From NCBI GenBank assembly GCA_043808035.1, contig JAZDFH010000038.1, positions 1-13,943 on the forward strand: a stretch of DNA of 13,943 bases. The letters are read 5' to 3'. Positions 5,161 through 13,270 of this stretch are shown here, one piece after another. The position numbers and the translations under genes are program-made. Source of the DNA: JAZDFH01 sp043808035 (GTDB lineage: Bacteria > Patescibacteriota > Minisyncoccia > UBA6257 > Colwellbacteraceae). How positions within the stretch are numbered: the first letter of the stretch is position 1; every line of letters starts with the position of its first letter. The notes below the pieces were generated by a model. It worked only from the letters and a program-made list of their open reading frames with translations. It did no database searches and had not been told where the DNA came from.

Positions 5161-8100
5161 ATGTCGAAATTACCAATTAAGAATTTTTCATCACATCCTG
5201 GAGCATTAGTCGAACAACCACATTTGGCACGTCTCCAGATAGAAGCGTATGAGTGGTTTAAAGAGAAAGGTCTAAAAGAGTTATTCAAGGAAGTATCACC
5301 GATCCAAGATTATTCAGGGAAAGAACTCGAACTGCAATTTGAAGATTTCCATTTTGGAGATCCGAAGTATACGGAAGAAGAAGCATATTTTAAAAATATT
5401 ACGTATGAAGCACCACTTCGGGCACAAGTGAGGCTTATTAATCACAAAACGGGAGGAAATCTTCAGCAAGAAGTATATTTGGGTGACTTCCCACTAATGA
5501 CGACAAGAGGAACATTTATTATAAATGGTGTTGAACGTGTTGTTATTGCGCAATTGATACGATCCCCTGGTGCATATTTCACGATGGCTATTACAAAAGG
5601 GAAGAAGTTATTCGGGGCAAAAATAATACCGAATCGTGGAGCATGGATGGAATTTGAGACAGAAACAGATGGGGCAATTGGCGTCAAAATCGATCGTCAT
5701 CGAAAAGTTGCGGTTACCTCTTTATTGCGAGTGTTTGGACTTGAGACAGATGAAGAGATCATCGAAGAATTTGGAGATTCGATCATACCGACATTAAAGA
5801 AAGATCCTGCAAAGACAAAAGATGATGCGTATCTTGAGATCTATAAAAGAATTCGTCCCGGAGATCTTGCGACTGCAGATGACGCGCGTCGTCTTATTGA
5901 AGCAATGTTTACTCAACTTGATAGATATGATCTTTCTTCGGTTGGACGTTTTAAATTAAATCAGAGACTTGAACATGGGGAAGAAACGATAACGTTGTTT
6001 GTTAAAGATGATTTAGTTGCGGTATTGAAAGAAATAGTCAGGCTTAACGCTGATCAAAATGAGGAGCCTGATGATATTGACCATCTTGCAAACCGTCGGG
6101 TTAAGTCAGTTGGAGAACTATTGCAAAATCGGTTACGTGTCGGTTTTGCGCGATTACGAAGGAATGTACAAGATCGTATGTCGACTATTGAGTCGGAAAT
6201 TATTACGCCGGTTCAGCTCATTAACGCTCGTCCATTAATTGCGGTGGTAAAAGAGTTTTTTTCATCATCACAGATGTCACAATTTATGAATCAGGTGAAT
6301 CCGCTTACGGAAGTTGAACACAAACGACGTATGACAACGCTTGGACCGGGTGGACTTACGAGGGAACGAGCAGGAATGGAAGTTCGTGATGTGCATACGT
6401 CTTATTACGGTAGAATTTGTCCGATTCAAACACCTGAAGGACAAAATATTGGACTTGTTAATCAAGTTGCAAATTATGCCAAAATGAATGAATACGGCTT
6501 TTTAATAACGCCGTATGTCTGTGTTAAGAATGGTAAATTGACGAAAGAAATTGTGTGGATGGATGCAAACTGTGAGCAAAAATATAAGATTGCGGCAGCA
6601 AATACGGCATTTGATAAAGATGGGACTATCATTGAAAAAATAATTGACGCGCGCATTAAAGGAGAACCGGGTAAGTGTTCATCAAAAGATGTTGAATTTA
6701 TGGATGTTGCTCCGAACCAACTTATCAGTGTTGCGACGGCGCTTGTTCCGTTTCTTGAACATGATGATGCAAACCGTGCCCTTATGGCATCCAATATGCA
6801 ATCACAGGCGGTACCGTCGATTTGTCCTACTGCACCGTATGTAAGTACTGGTATGGAAGAAATTGTGGCGCGTGATTCGGGATATCTTGTTATTGCGCCG
6901 GAGGATGGAGAAATTGTGGAAGTTGATGCAATCCATGTGGTGTTAAAAGGCAAGAGCGGAAAGAAATACGAGTATTTTCTTAAGAAATTTAAGATGAGCA
7001 ACCAATATATGGGTATTTCTCAAAAGCCACAGGTAGGAAAAGGAGCTAATGTAAAGAAAGGAGAAGTTCTTGTTGATGGACATGCGATGGATAAAGGAGT
7101 ACTTGCTTTGGGACAAAATTTACTTGTTGCTTTTGTTGCATCAGAAGGTGCGAATTTTGAGGATGCTATTATTCTTTCCGAACGAATACAGAGAGACGAT
7201 TTGTATACATCGGTACATATAGAGGATTTTTCAATTGATGTTCGTGATACAAAACTCGGACCTGAAATGACGACGCCTGATATTCCAAATGTTTCTGAAG
7301 AAAAGCTCAAAAATCTTGACGAAGATGGTATTGTACGTATTGGTGCAGAAGTATGTGAAGGAGATATTTTGGTGGGTAAGATTTCACCGAAAGGAGAGAG
7401 CGAATTAACACCTGAAGAACGACTTGTGCGTGCGATTTTTGGTGAAAAGGCTCGTGACGTCAAAGATACATCATTAACATTATCTCATGGGAAATCGGGA
7501 CGTATTGTAGGGGTTAAGGTATTTTCACGAGAACAAGGAGATAAATTGGATCCGGGAGTAATTGCCCGTATTCAAGTGCAGGTTGCAGAGCTTCGAAATA
7601 TTCGAGCGGGAGATAAGATGGCGGGGCGTCATGGAAACAAAGGTGTTGTTTCACAAGTCCGTCCTGTTGAGGACATGCCGTATCTCGAGGATGGAACACC
7701 TGTGGATGTTATTTTAAACCCTCTTGGCATCGCTTCTCGTATGAACCTTGGACAGATATTGGAGACCCATCTTGGTTGGGCGGCGAAGAAGAACGGTTAT
7801 CGTGCGATTACTCCTGTTTTTGCAGGTGCAAGCGAAGAACAAATTATTGAAGAATTAAAAGTTGCAGGATTGCCGGAAGACGGACAGGTTACGCTTTATG
7901 ATGGCAAAACAGGTAGAGCTCTTGATAGGAAAGTAACGGTTGGTGTCATGTATATTTTGAAACTGAACCATTTGGTGGTTGATAAATTGCATATGAGATC
8001 TATTGGACCATACTCGCTTATTACACAACAGCCATTAGGAGGTAAAGCTCAACTTGGTGGACAAAGATTTGGAGAGATGGAAGTGTGGGCTCTTGAAGGA

Positions 8101-8409
8101 TATGGCGCGACACATACATTACAGGAGATGCTTACTATAAAATCAGATGATGTACTGGGAAGGTCTGCCGCTTATGAATCAATTGTAAGAGGGGAACACA
8201 TAAAACGACCGAATATTCCGGCATCATTCAACGTTATGGTAAACGAGTTAAAAGCTCTCGGTCTTTCGGTTGAGGAAGTATATGATGAGAATGCTGATTA
8301 TAGTGATGACGAAGAGACGATGAGTGGTATTGTTAAGGACGAAGATAAAAGTGAAGCGGTCGAAGAAACAACAGGAGATGTTGAGCAAAAAACGGAAGAA
8401 ATTGCTTAA
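5161..8409 (+). CDS. rpoB: DNA-directed RNA polymerase subunit beta
   Basis: The 1082-aa beta subunit forms the RNA polymerase active-site cleft with RpoC. The catalytic-centre segment GDKMAGRHGNKG places Lys819 and Lys827 where E. coli has Lys1065 and Lys1073, and His944 in DKLHMRS matches His1237. The rifampicin region (about 369-394) reads SSQMSQFMNQVNPL, then HKRRMTTLGPGG. GGQRFGEMEVWALEGYGA near the C-terminus is the switch/clamp-contact region. The protein is about 260 aa shorter than E. coli beta because large lineage-specific insertions are missing. Residues 1041-1082 form an acidic tail absent from E. coli beta. ATG 5161 is the only ATG that keeps the conserved N-terminus; an in-frame TAA lies upstream at 5101-5103. 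No Shine-Dalgarno is visible. rpoC follows after 26 bp. Confidence 0.98.
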   Translation: MSKLPIKNFSSHPGALVEQPHLARLQIEAYEWFKEKGLKELFKEVSPIQDYSGKELELQFEDFHFGDPKYTEEEAYFKNITYEAPLRAQVRLINHKTGGNLQQEVYLGDFPLMTTRGTFIINGVERVVIAQLIRSPGAYFTMAITKGKKLFGAKIIPNRGAWMEFETETDGAIGVKIDRHRKVAVTSLLRVFGLETDEEIIEEFGDSIIPTLKKDPAKTKDDAYLEIYKRIRPGDLATADDARRLIEAMFTQLDRYDLSSVGRFKLNQRLEHGEETITLFVKDDLVAVLKEIVRLNADQNEEPDDIDHLANRRVKSVGELLQNRLRVGFARLRRNVQDRMSTIESEIITPVQLINARPLIAVVKEFFSSSQMSQFMNQVNPLTEVEHKRRMTTLGPGGLTRERAGMEVRDVHTSYYGRICPIQTPEGQNIGLVNQVANYAKMNEYGFLITPYVCVKNGKLTKEIVWMDANCEQKYKIAAANTAFDKDGTIIEKIIDARIKGEPGKCSSKDVEFMDVAPNQLISVATALVPFLEHDDANRALMASNMQSQAVPSICPTAPYVSTGMEEIVARDSGYLVIAPEDGEIVEVDAIHVVLKGKSGKKYEYFLKKFKMSNQYMGISQKPQVGKGANVKKGEVLVDGHAMDKGVLALGQNLLVAFVASEGANFEDAIILSERIQRDDLYTSVHIEDFSIDVRDTKLGPEMTTPDIPNVSEEKLKNLDEDGIVRIGAEVCEGDILVGKISPKGESELTPEERLVRAIFGEKARDVKDTSLTLSHGKSGRIVGVKVFSREQGDKLDPGVIARIQVQVAELRNIRAGDKMAGRHGNKGVVSQVRPVEDMPYLEDGTPVDVILNPLGIASRMNLGQILETHLGWAAKKNGYRAITPVFAGASEEQIIEELKVAGLPEDGQVTLYDGKTGRALDRKVTVGVMYILKLNHLVVDKLHMRSIGPYSLITQQPLGGKAQLGGQRFGEMEVWALEGYGATHTLQEMLTIKSDDVLGRSAAYESIVRGEHIKRPNIPASFNVMVNELKALGLSVEEVYDENADYSDDEETMSGIVKDEDKSEAVEETTGDVEQKTEEIA

Positions 8410-8420
8410 TAAATATAACG

Positions 8421-8425
8421 AAGGA
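8421..8425 (+). promoter_or_regulatory. Ribosome binding site of rpoC
   Basis: AAGGA lies ten bases before ATG 8436. It is the clearest Shine-Dalgarno in the window; most other genes here lack one. This suits an internal gene translated from the rpoB transcript. Confidence 0.6.
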
Positions 8426-8435
8426 ATAAAATAGT

Positions 8436-11400
8436 ATGAGAACACACACAAATTTTACAGGACTAAGATTGCGAATTGCATCTCCTGAAGATATCCTTCA
8501 TTGGTCATACGGTGAAGTGATTAAGCCGGAGACTATTAATTATCGGACGCAACGACCAGAGAAAGATGGACTTTTTTCTGAACGCATTTTTGGGCCAACC
8601 AAGGATTGGGAATGTTATTGTGGTAAGTATCGAAAAATCAGATATAAAGGCACTATTTGTGACAAGTGTGGTGTTGAGGTAACGCGTTCGTCAGTTCGTC
8701 GGGAACGTATGGGTCATATTTCTCTTGCGGTACCTGTGGTACATCCGTGGTTTTTGCGGAGTGTTCCGTCTCGTATTGGGCTTGCACTTGATGAAATGAT
8801 TTCGAAGATAGAGAGAGTGACATATTATGCAGCATATATTGTTACTAGCGTTGATGATGGGAAACGTCAATTAGCCGTTGAGGAGATTGATAGAGAATTA
8901 AGTATGCGTGCAAAAATGGCGCCGAAGGACGACAAAACTCTTGACGAGCTTGAATCTGCAGCTATTCTCGCGAAAGAAACACTCAAAAATCTTCGTCCAG
9001 GCAAGGCTTTAGAAGAAAACGAATTTGAAAATATTGGGAAACGATTTGCAAATGTCTTTACCGTTGGATCAGGAGGAGAAGGTATTCGAAAGGTGCTCGA
9101 GAATATCGATATGGCACAGAGGATAAAAAATATTGAAGAGGATCTCAAGACAGTCAAGGATGCGAATACTACAAAAAAACTTTTGAAACAATTGAAGTTT
9201 TTTAGATCAATGATTGCAAACAAAATGAGACCGGAATGGATGATCATTAGTATCCTTCCAATTTTACCGCCTGACTTGCGTCCAATGGTTGCACTTGATG
9301 GGGGACGTTTTGCGACATCAGATTTAAACGATTTATATCGACGTGTTATCAATCGGAATAATAGATTAAAAAAATTACTTGAATTGAATGCACCCGATGT
9401 AATCGTAACAAACGAAAAAAGAATGCTTCAGGAAGCGGTTGATGCACTAATCGATAACTCGTCACGTGCGACAACGAAACAAACCGCTGGGCAGTCAAGA
9501 AGGCCATTGAAATCACTTGCTGATATGTTAAAGGGTAAACAGGGTCGCTTTCGTCAGAATTTACTCGGGAAGCGTGTTGATTATTCTGGGCGGTCGGTCA
9601 TTGTGATTGGTCCTCATTTACGGCTTGATCAATGTGGTTTACCAAAACGAATGGCATTGGAGCTGTTTAGGCCATTTGTTATTCGCGAAATTATGAAGCG
9701 CGGATTAGCTCATAGTATCCGTAACTCGAATAGGTTGATTGATCAATCCCCTTCGGAAGTCTGGGAGATTTTAGAGGAAGTGATTCAAGGGAAGAGGGTA
9801 CTGTTAAATCGTGCGCCGACATTGCATCGATTAAATATTCAGGCATTTAAGCCTACATTAATTGAAGACTTGGCAATTCAGATCCCGCCGTTTGTATGTA
9901 CGGCCTTTAACGCTGACTTTGACGGTGACCAAATGGCAGTCCATCTACCCCTTTCAGACGAAGCGCAAAAGGAAGCGGAGACACTTATGGCTTCGAATGT
10001 AAATTTGTTGAAACCTGCTTCAGGGGAAGCGATCGCGTATCCGACACAAGATATGGTTTTAGGTTGTTATTATTTGACAAAAGTTGATTCAGAAGGGAAA
10101 GGAACTGGTAAAATCTTTGTTGATGGGAACGAAGTGGAACTTGCATATGAGAATGGTTATGTTGCCGTTAACTCACTGATCAGGGTTGGGCAAGAGGAGA
10201 CAACGTATGGACGTATTCTTTTTAATAGTGCGTTGCCTGAAGGATTGGCTCATGTAAGTGAACGAATGACGAAGAAAAAAATCACTCGTCTTGTGGGGAA
10301 ATGTATTGATAAGTACGGTGTAAAAAAGACGGCAGAGGTACTTGATAATATTAAATCACTCGGCTTTAAATACGCTGGCTATTCTGGTATTAGTTGGGGA
10401 ATGGGTGATTTAAAGATTCCGAAAGAAAAAGGCGCTATTATCAAACAGACGCAAGAACGGGTAAAACTTGTTGAAGAACAATATAACGAAGGGTTATTAA
10501 CAATTATTGAACGGAAAGCACGTATCGTTGAAGCATGGCATCGCGCGGTTAAAGAAATTACCGAAGTGGTACCAAAAGCGCTTGATGAAAAAAATTCAGT
10601 CTTTATGATGGTTGATTCCGGTGCGAGGGGATCATGGCTGCCTGTTCGACAGATGGTTGGTATTAAAGGTGTTGTTACTAATCCAAAAGGTGAAGATATA
10701 GAACTTCCTATTATTTCTTCTTTAAAAGAGGGGCACACAGGATTGGAATACTTTATTTCAACACATGGTTCGAGGAAAGGTATGACTGATATTGCGCTTA
10801 AGACTGCAGAAGCGGGTTATTTAACAAGGAGACTTGTTGATGTTGCTCAAGATGTTGTTATTGCTGAAGATGATTGTAAAACTCGGATAGGGATTACTCT
10901 TTATAAAATTGATGGAGAGGAATATGGATACAGCTTTGCTGAACGGATTTTTTCACGAACAGCGCTCAAGGACATCATAGTTGGCAAGAAAGTATTGGTA
11001 AAAGCCGGTGATATTATCACTATGGATGTGGCAGAGGAAATTCAAGAATTGAATATTACAGAAGTAGAGGTTCGTTCACCGATCGTTTGTAAAACGTTAT
11101 ATGGTATTTGTTCGAAATGCTATGGACTTGATCTTGGTCGCAATGAACCGATTAAGATAGGTGAAGCGGTTGGTATTGTGGCAGCTCAGTCGATTGGTGA
11201 ACCGGGCACACAACTTGTCATGAGAACACGTCATGCGGGTGGTGTTTCTGGTAGGGATATTACATCGGGGTTGCCTCGTGTTGAGGAGCTTTTCGAAATT
11301 CGTCCACCAAAAGGTAAAGGTATTCTTGCGACGATTACCGGTATTGTTTCTCAGATAGAAAAGAAAGGTCTTATGCGCGTCATTCATGTCCGTTCCACTA

Positions 11401-12002
11401 AAGGGGGTAAAGATTGTATAGTCGAGTATCCTGTTGTAGGGGGGAATGAAATTATTGTAAAGATTGGAGATACAGTACAACAGGGGGAGCGATTAACAGA
11501 AGGAAGTTTTGATTTACGAGAGCTGTTTAAATTACAGGGGAAGGAAGCAACGTATCGCTATCTCATAAAAGAGATTCAACGTATCTATGTTTCTGAAGGA
11601 AGTCCTGTAAGTAACAAACACATGGAAGTCATTGTTCGTCAAATGTTTGGCAGAGTGATGATTGCTAAGGGAGGAGATACGCTATTGACGCCTGGAGATA
11701 TTATCGATAAGTCTCGATTTCTAGAAGTGAATCGGACAGCGAAAGAAGAAGGGAAGGAGCCTGCAAAGGCTGAAGAATTATTACTTGGCATTACCCGTTC
11801 GGCACTTGCTGCGGATGGATGGCTTGCCCCCGCTTCTTTCCAGGAGACAGCGAGAGTACTTATTAAGGCGGCTACGGAAGGACGAGTTGATCAATTACGA
11901 GGTCTGAAAGAGAACGTTATTATCGGAAGACTGTTACCAATTGGTCCATCTTTGCGTAAAAAGGTCGGTTTGGAAAGGAACGATGAAGAAGGGAGTGAGT
12001 AA
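8436..12002 (+). CDS. rpoC: DNA-directed RNA polymerase subunit beta'
   Basis: The 1188-aa beta' subunit carries the catalytic Mg2+ site NADFDGDQM (492-500, with Asp494, Asp496 and Asp498). The N-terminal zinc site uses Cys60, Cys62, Cys75 and Cys78. The second zinc site uses Cys814, Cys885, Cys892 and Cys895. The bridge helix (YFISTHGSRKGMTDIALK) is well conserved. The trigger loop reads EPGTQLVMRTRHAGG, with Met929, Arg930 and His933 as in other bacteria, but Arg932 where E. coli has Phe935 and Ala934 where it has Ile937. The protein is shorter than E. coli beta' (1407 aa), consistent with lack of the large SI3 insertion. It lies 26 bp after rpoB in a two-gene operon. No intrinsic terminator is evident after it. 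Confidence 0.98.
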   Translation: MRTHTNFTGLRLRIASPEDILHWSYGEVIKPETINYRTQRPEKDGLFSERIFGPTKDWECYCGKYRKIRYKGTICDKCGVEVTRSSVRRERMGHISLAVPVVHPWFLRSVPSRIGLALDEMISKIERVTYYAAYIVTSVDDGKRQLAVEEIDRELSMRAKMAPKDDKTLDELESAAILAKETLKNLRPGKALEENEFENIGKRFANVFTVGSGGEGIRKVLENIDMAQRIKNIEEDLKTVKDANTTKKLLKQLKFFRSMIANKMRPEWMIISILPILPPDLRPMVALDGGRFATSDLNDLYRRVINRNNRLKKLLELNAPDVIVTNEKRMLQEAVDALIDNSSRATTKQTAGQSRRPLKSLADMLKGKQGRFRQNLLGKRVDYSGRSVIVIGPHLRLDQCGLPKRMALELFRPFVIREIMKRGLAHSIRNSNRLIDQSPSEVWEILEEVIQGKRVLLNRAPTLHRLNIQAFKPTLIEDLAIQIPPFVCTAFNADFDGDQMAVHLPLSDEAQKEAETLMASNVNLLKPASGEAIAYPTQDMVLGCYYLTKVDSEGKGTGKIFVDGNEVELAYENGYVAVNSLIRVGQEETTYGRILFNSALPEGLAHVSERMTKKKITRLVGKCIDKYGVKKTAEVLDNIKSLGFKYAGYSGISWGMGDLKIPKEKGAIIKQTQERVKLVEEQYNEGLLTIIERKARIVEAWHRAVKEITEVVPKALDEKNSVFMMVDSGARGSWLPVRQMVGIKGVVTNPKGEDIELPIISSLKEGHTGLEYFISTHGSRKGMTDIALKTAEAGYLTRRLVDVAQDVVIAEDDCKTRIGITLYKIDGEEYGYSFAERIFSRTALKDIIVGKKVLVKAGDIITMDVAEEIQELNITEVEVRSPIVCKTLYGICSKCYGLDLGRNEPIKIGEAVGIVAAQSIGEPGTQLVMRTRHAGGVSGRDITSGLPRVEELFEIRPPKGKGILATITGIVSQIEKKGLMRVIHVRSTKGGKDCIVEYPVVGGNEIIVKIGDTVQQGERLTEGSFDLRELFKLQGKEATYRYLIKEIQRIYVSEGSPVSNKHMEVIVRQMFGRVMIAKGGDTLLTPGDIIDKSRFLEVNRTAKEEGKEPAKAEELLLGITRSALAADGWLAPASFQETARVLIKAATEGRVDQLRGLKENVIIGRLLPIGPSLRKKVGLERNDEEGSE

Positions 12003-12010
12003 GTGTATGT

Positions 12011-12039
12011 TTGACTGCACAGAAACACTTTGTTAGCAT
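12011..12039 (+). promoter_or_regulatory. Predicted rpsF promoter with extended -10
   Basis: TTGACT (12011-12016), a 17-bp spacer and TAGCAT (12034-12039) preceded by TG at 12031-12032 make an extended -10 promoter. A start site about seven bases on falls near 12046, three bases before ATG 12049. With no Shine-Dalgarno in front of rpsF, the transcript would be leaderless or nearly so. A weak dyad, AGTG (12002-12005) / CACT (12026-12029), overlaps the -35. Confidence 0.5.
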
Positions 12040-12048
12040 AAGATAATT

Positions 12049-12483
12049 ATGGAAAATACAGAGATAAAAGGAACACGAGCATATGAAATTTCTTTTCTGT
12101 TGAAATCAGAAGAAGATGTACATATAATAGTCAACTATCTATCGGAGATTGGTGGTGAGATTATTAATGAAGGAATTGTATCACGTATACGACTTGCATA
12201 TCCGATCAAGAAGGAACATGAGGCATATTTTGGTTTTATTCATTTTACTGCTGTTCCTCTTAGTATTGCGAAGCTTGACGAGGCGCTTGAAATTGACGCA
12301 AAAGTTTTAAGGTTTTTGATTGTTACTCCTCCGTTTTTGAAACAAGCAAGGCGTCGAATACATACTTCAGTACAAAAAAAGGAAGAAGGGGAGAAAATTG
12401 AAGATACAATAACTGCTGCACCTGCAGATATTTCTAATGCTGCGCTTGAAGAAAAAATAGAAGAGATGTCTTCTCTTGGATAG
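12049..12483 (+). CDS. rpsF: Small ribosomal subunit protein bS6
   Basis: This 144-aa protein matches bS6, which binds 16S rRNA of the 30S platform as a dimer with bS18. The N-terminal segment RAYEISFLLKSEED, the central strand SRIRLAYPIKKEHEAYFGFI and the core ending KVLRFLIVTPP (about residue 100) cover the ferredoxin-like fold. Residues about 108-144 form a charged, probably disordered tail rich in Glu and Lys, longer than the core needs but common in the family. It heads an rpsF-ssb-rpsR cluster, the classical bacterial order, with gaps of 33 and 35 bp. It probably has its own promoter 46 bp after rpoC. I see no CCG-bulge hairpin of the known bS6:bS18 autoregulatory RNA. Confidence 0.95.
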   Translation: MENTEIKGTRAYEISFLLKSEEDVHIIVNYLSEIGGEIINEGIVSRIRLAYPIKKEHEAYFGFIHFTAVPLSIAKLDEALEIDAKVLRFLIVTPPFLKQARRRIHTSVQKKEEGEKIEDTITAAPADISNAALEEKIEEMSSLG

Positions 12484-12516
12484 AAAATGGCGATAAAATA
12501 ATTAACGTATGTTATT

Positions 12517-12996
12517 ATGAATCTTAATAAAGTTTTTATTCTCGGACGGTTAACGGCAGATCCTCAATTACGAACAACCCCAAGTGGCGAGTCTGTTGGA
12601 ACATTTTCTGTTGCGACAAATCAATATTGGACTGACAAGGGCGGAAACAGGAAAGAAAGTACGGAATTTCACAATATTGTTGTATGGGGGAAGCAAGCTG
12701 AATTAGCGAGCCAATATCTTTTTAAAGGAGGTATTGTGCTTGTCGAGGGACGATTACAGACACGGAGCTGGGAGAGTAAGGATGGAGGTCAACGACGTAC
12801 AACAGAAGTTATTGCGGATCGGTTGCAGTTTGGTCCACGGAAAGAAGGTGGAGCAAGTAGCGGTTATAATAATGAGCAACCACCACGTACGGAAAATAAA
12901 AGCAATGGAGCAAGTAATAAACAGACGATTGAAAATGATATGCCGGTCATAGATCTCGACGAAGATACGATTCGTCCAGAGGATTTACCTTTTTAA
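12517..12996 (+). CDS. ssb: Single-stranded DNA-binding protein
   Basis: This 159-aa SSB has an N-terminal OB fold (about 1-105) starting NKVFILGRLTADPQLR. FHNIVVWGKQAELA, then VEGRLQTRSW, carry the usual aromatic and basic ssDNA contacts. A low-complexity linker rich in Gly, Asn and Gln (about 110-140) leads to an acidic tail ending EDLPF, the conserved peptide that docks replication and repair partners. It coats single-stranded DNA during replication, recombination and repair, normally as a tetramer. It lies between rpsF and rpsR as in many bacteria. No Shine-Dalgarno precedes ATG 12517; a TAAAAT at 12494-12499 could be a -10, but the -35 is poor. Confidence 0.97.
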   Translation: MNLNKVFILGRLTADPQLRTTPSGESVGTFSVATNQYWTDKGGNRKESTEFHNIVVWGKQAELASQYLFKGGIVLVEGRLQTRSWESKDGGQRRTTEVIADRLQFGPRKEGGASSGYNNEQPPRTENKSNGASNKQTIENDMPVIDLDEDTIRPEDLPF

Positions 12997-13031
12997 GGGT
13001 ATTTTATAAAAAATAAATTAATGATTGAAAG

Positions 13032-13253
13032 ATGACAATAATGAAAACAAAAAAAGAACAATGTTTCTTCTGTTCACAGAATGTGGGTGATATCGATTAT
13101 AAAGAAGTCGAATTATTACGTCGACTTGTTTCAAGTCAGGCAAAAATTATCGATCCGAAACATACTGGAACATGTAGTAAACATCAGCGCAGGCTTGCTC
13201 GAGCGGTAAAAAGAGCTCGCTTTATGGCAATTTTGCCGTATGTTCGGAGGTAG
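13032..13253 (+). CDS. rpsR: Small ribosomal subunit protein bS18, zinc-binding (C+) type
   Basis: This 73-aa protein carries the bS18 core: IDYKEVELLRRLV, TGTCSKHQRRLARAVKRAR and the C-terminal LPYVRR. Cys11, Cys14, Cys48 and His51 form a CxxC...CxxH set, so this is the Cys-containing version expected to bind zinc; E. coli bS18 lacks most of these residues. It pairs with bS6 on the 30S platform. Two starts are possible: ATG 13032 or ATG 13041. The second removes only MTI and has GAAAGA at a better distance (13027-13032), so it may be the real start. It lies 35 bp after ssb. Confidence 0.95.
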   Translation: MTIMKTKKEQCFFCSQNVGDIDYKEVELLRRLVSSQAKIIDPKHTGTCSKHQRRLARAVKRARFMAILPYVRR

Positions 13254-13270
13254 TACTGATAAGCATCATA

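Noticed and set aside
6474..7001. Long reverse-strand open frame inside rpoB (175 aa)
   Set aside because: It lies opposite conserved rpoB codons, is Ser/Ile/Thr-rich as expected for a complement frame, and has no ribosome binding site or recognisable domain.
8867..9352. Reverse-strand open frame inside rpoC (161 aa)
   Set aside because: It is a shadow of the conserved rpoC frame with Ser/Phe-rich composition and no motif.
12002..12030. bS6:bS18 autoregulatory leader or terminator after rpoC
   Set aside because: The AGTG/CACT pairing is only four strong base pairs with bulges, it lacks the CCG feature of the known leader, and no T-run follows.
13021..13035. Tiny frame MIER overlapping the rpsR start
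   Set aside because: It is four codons long, the overlap with the bS18 start is probably chance, and there is no supporting signal.
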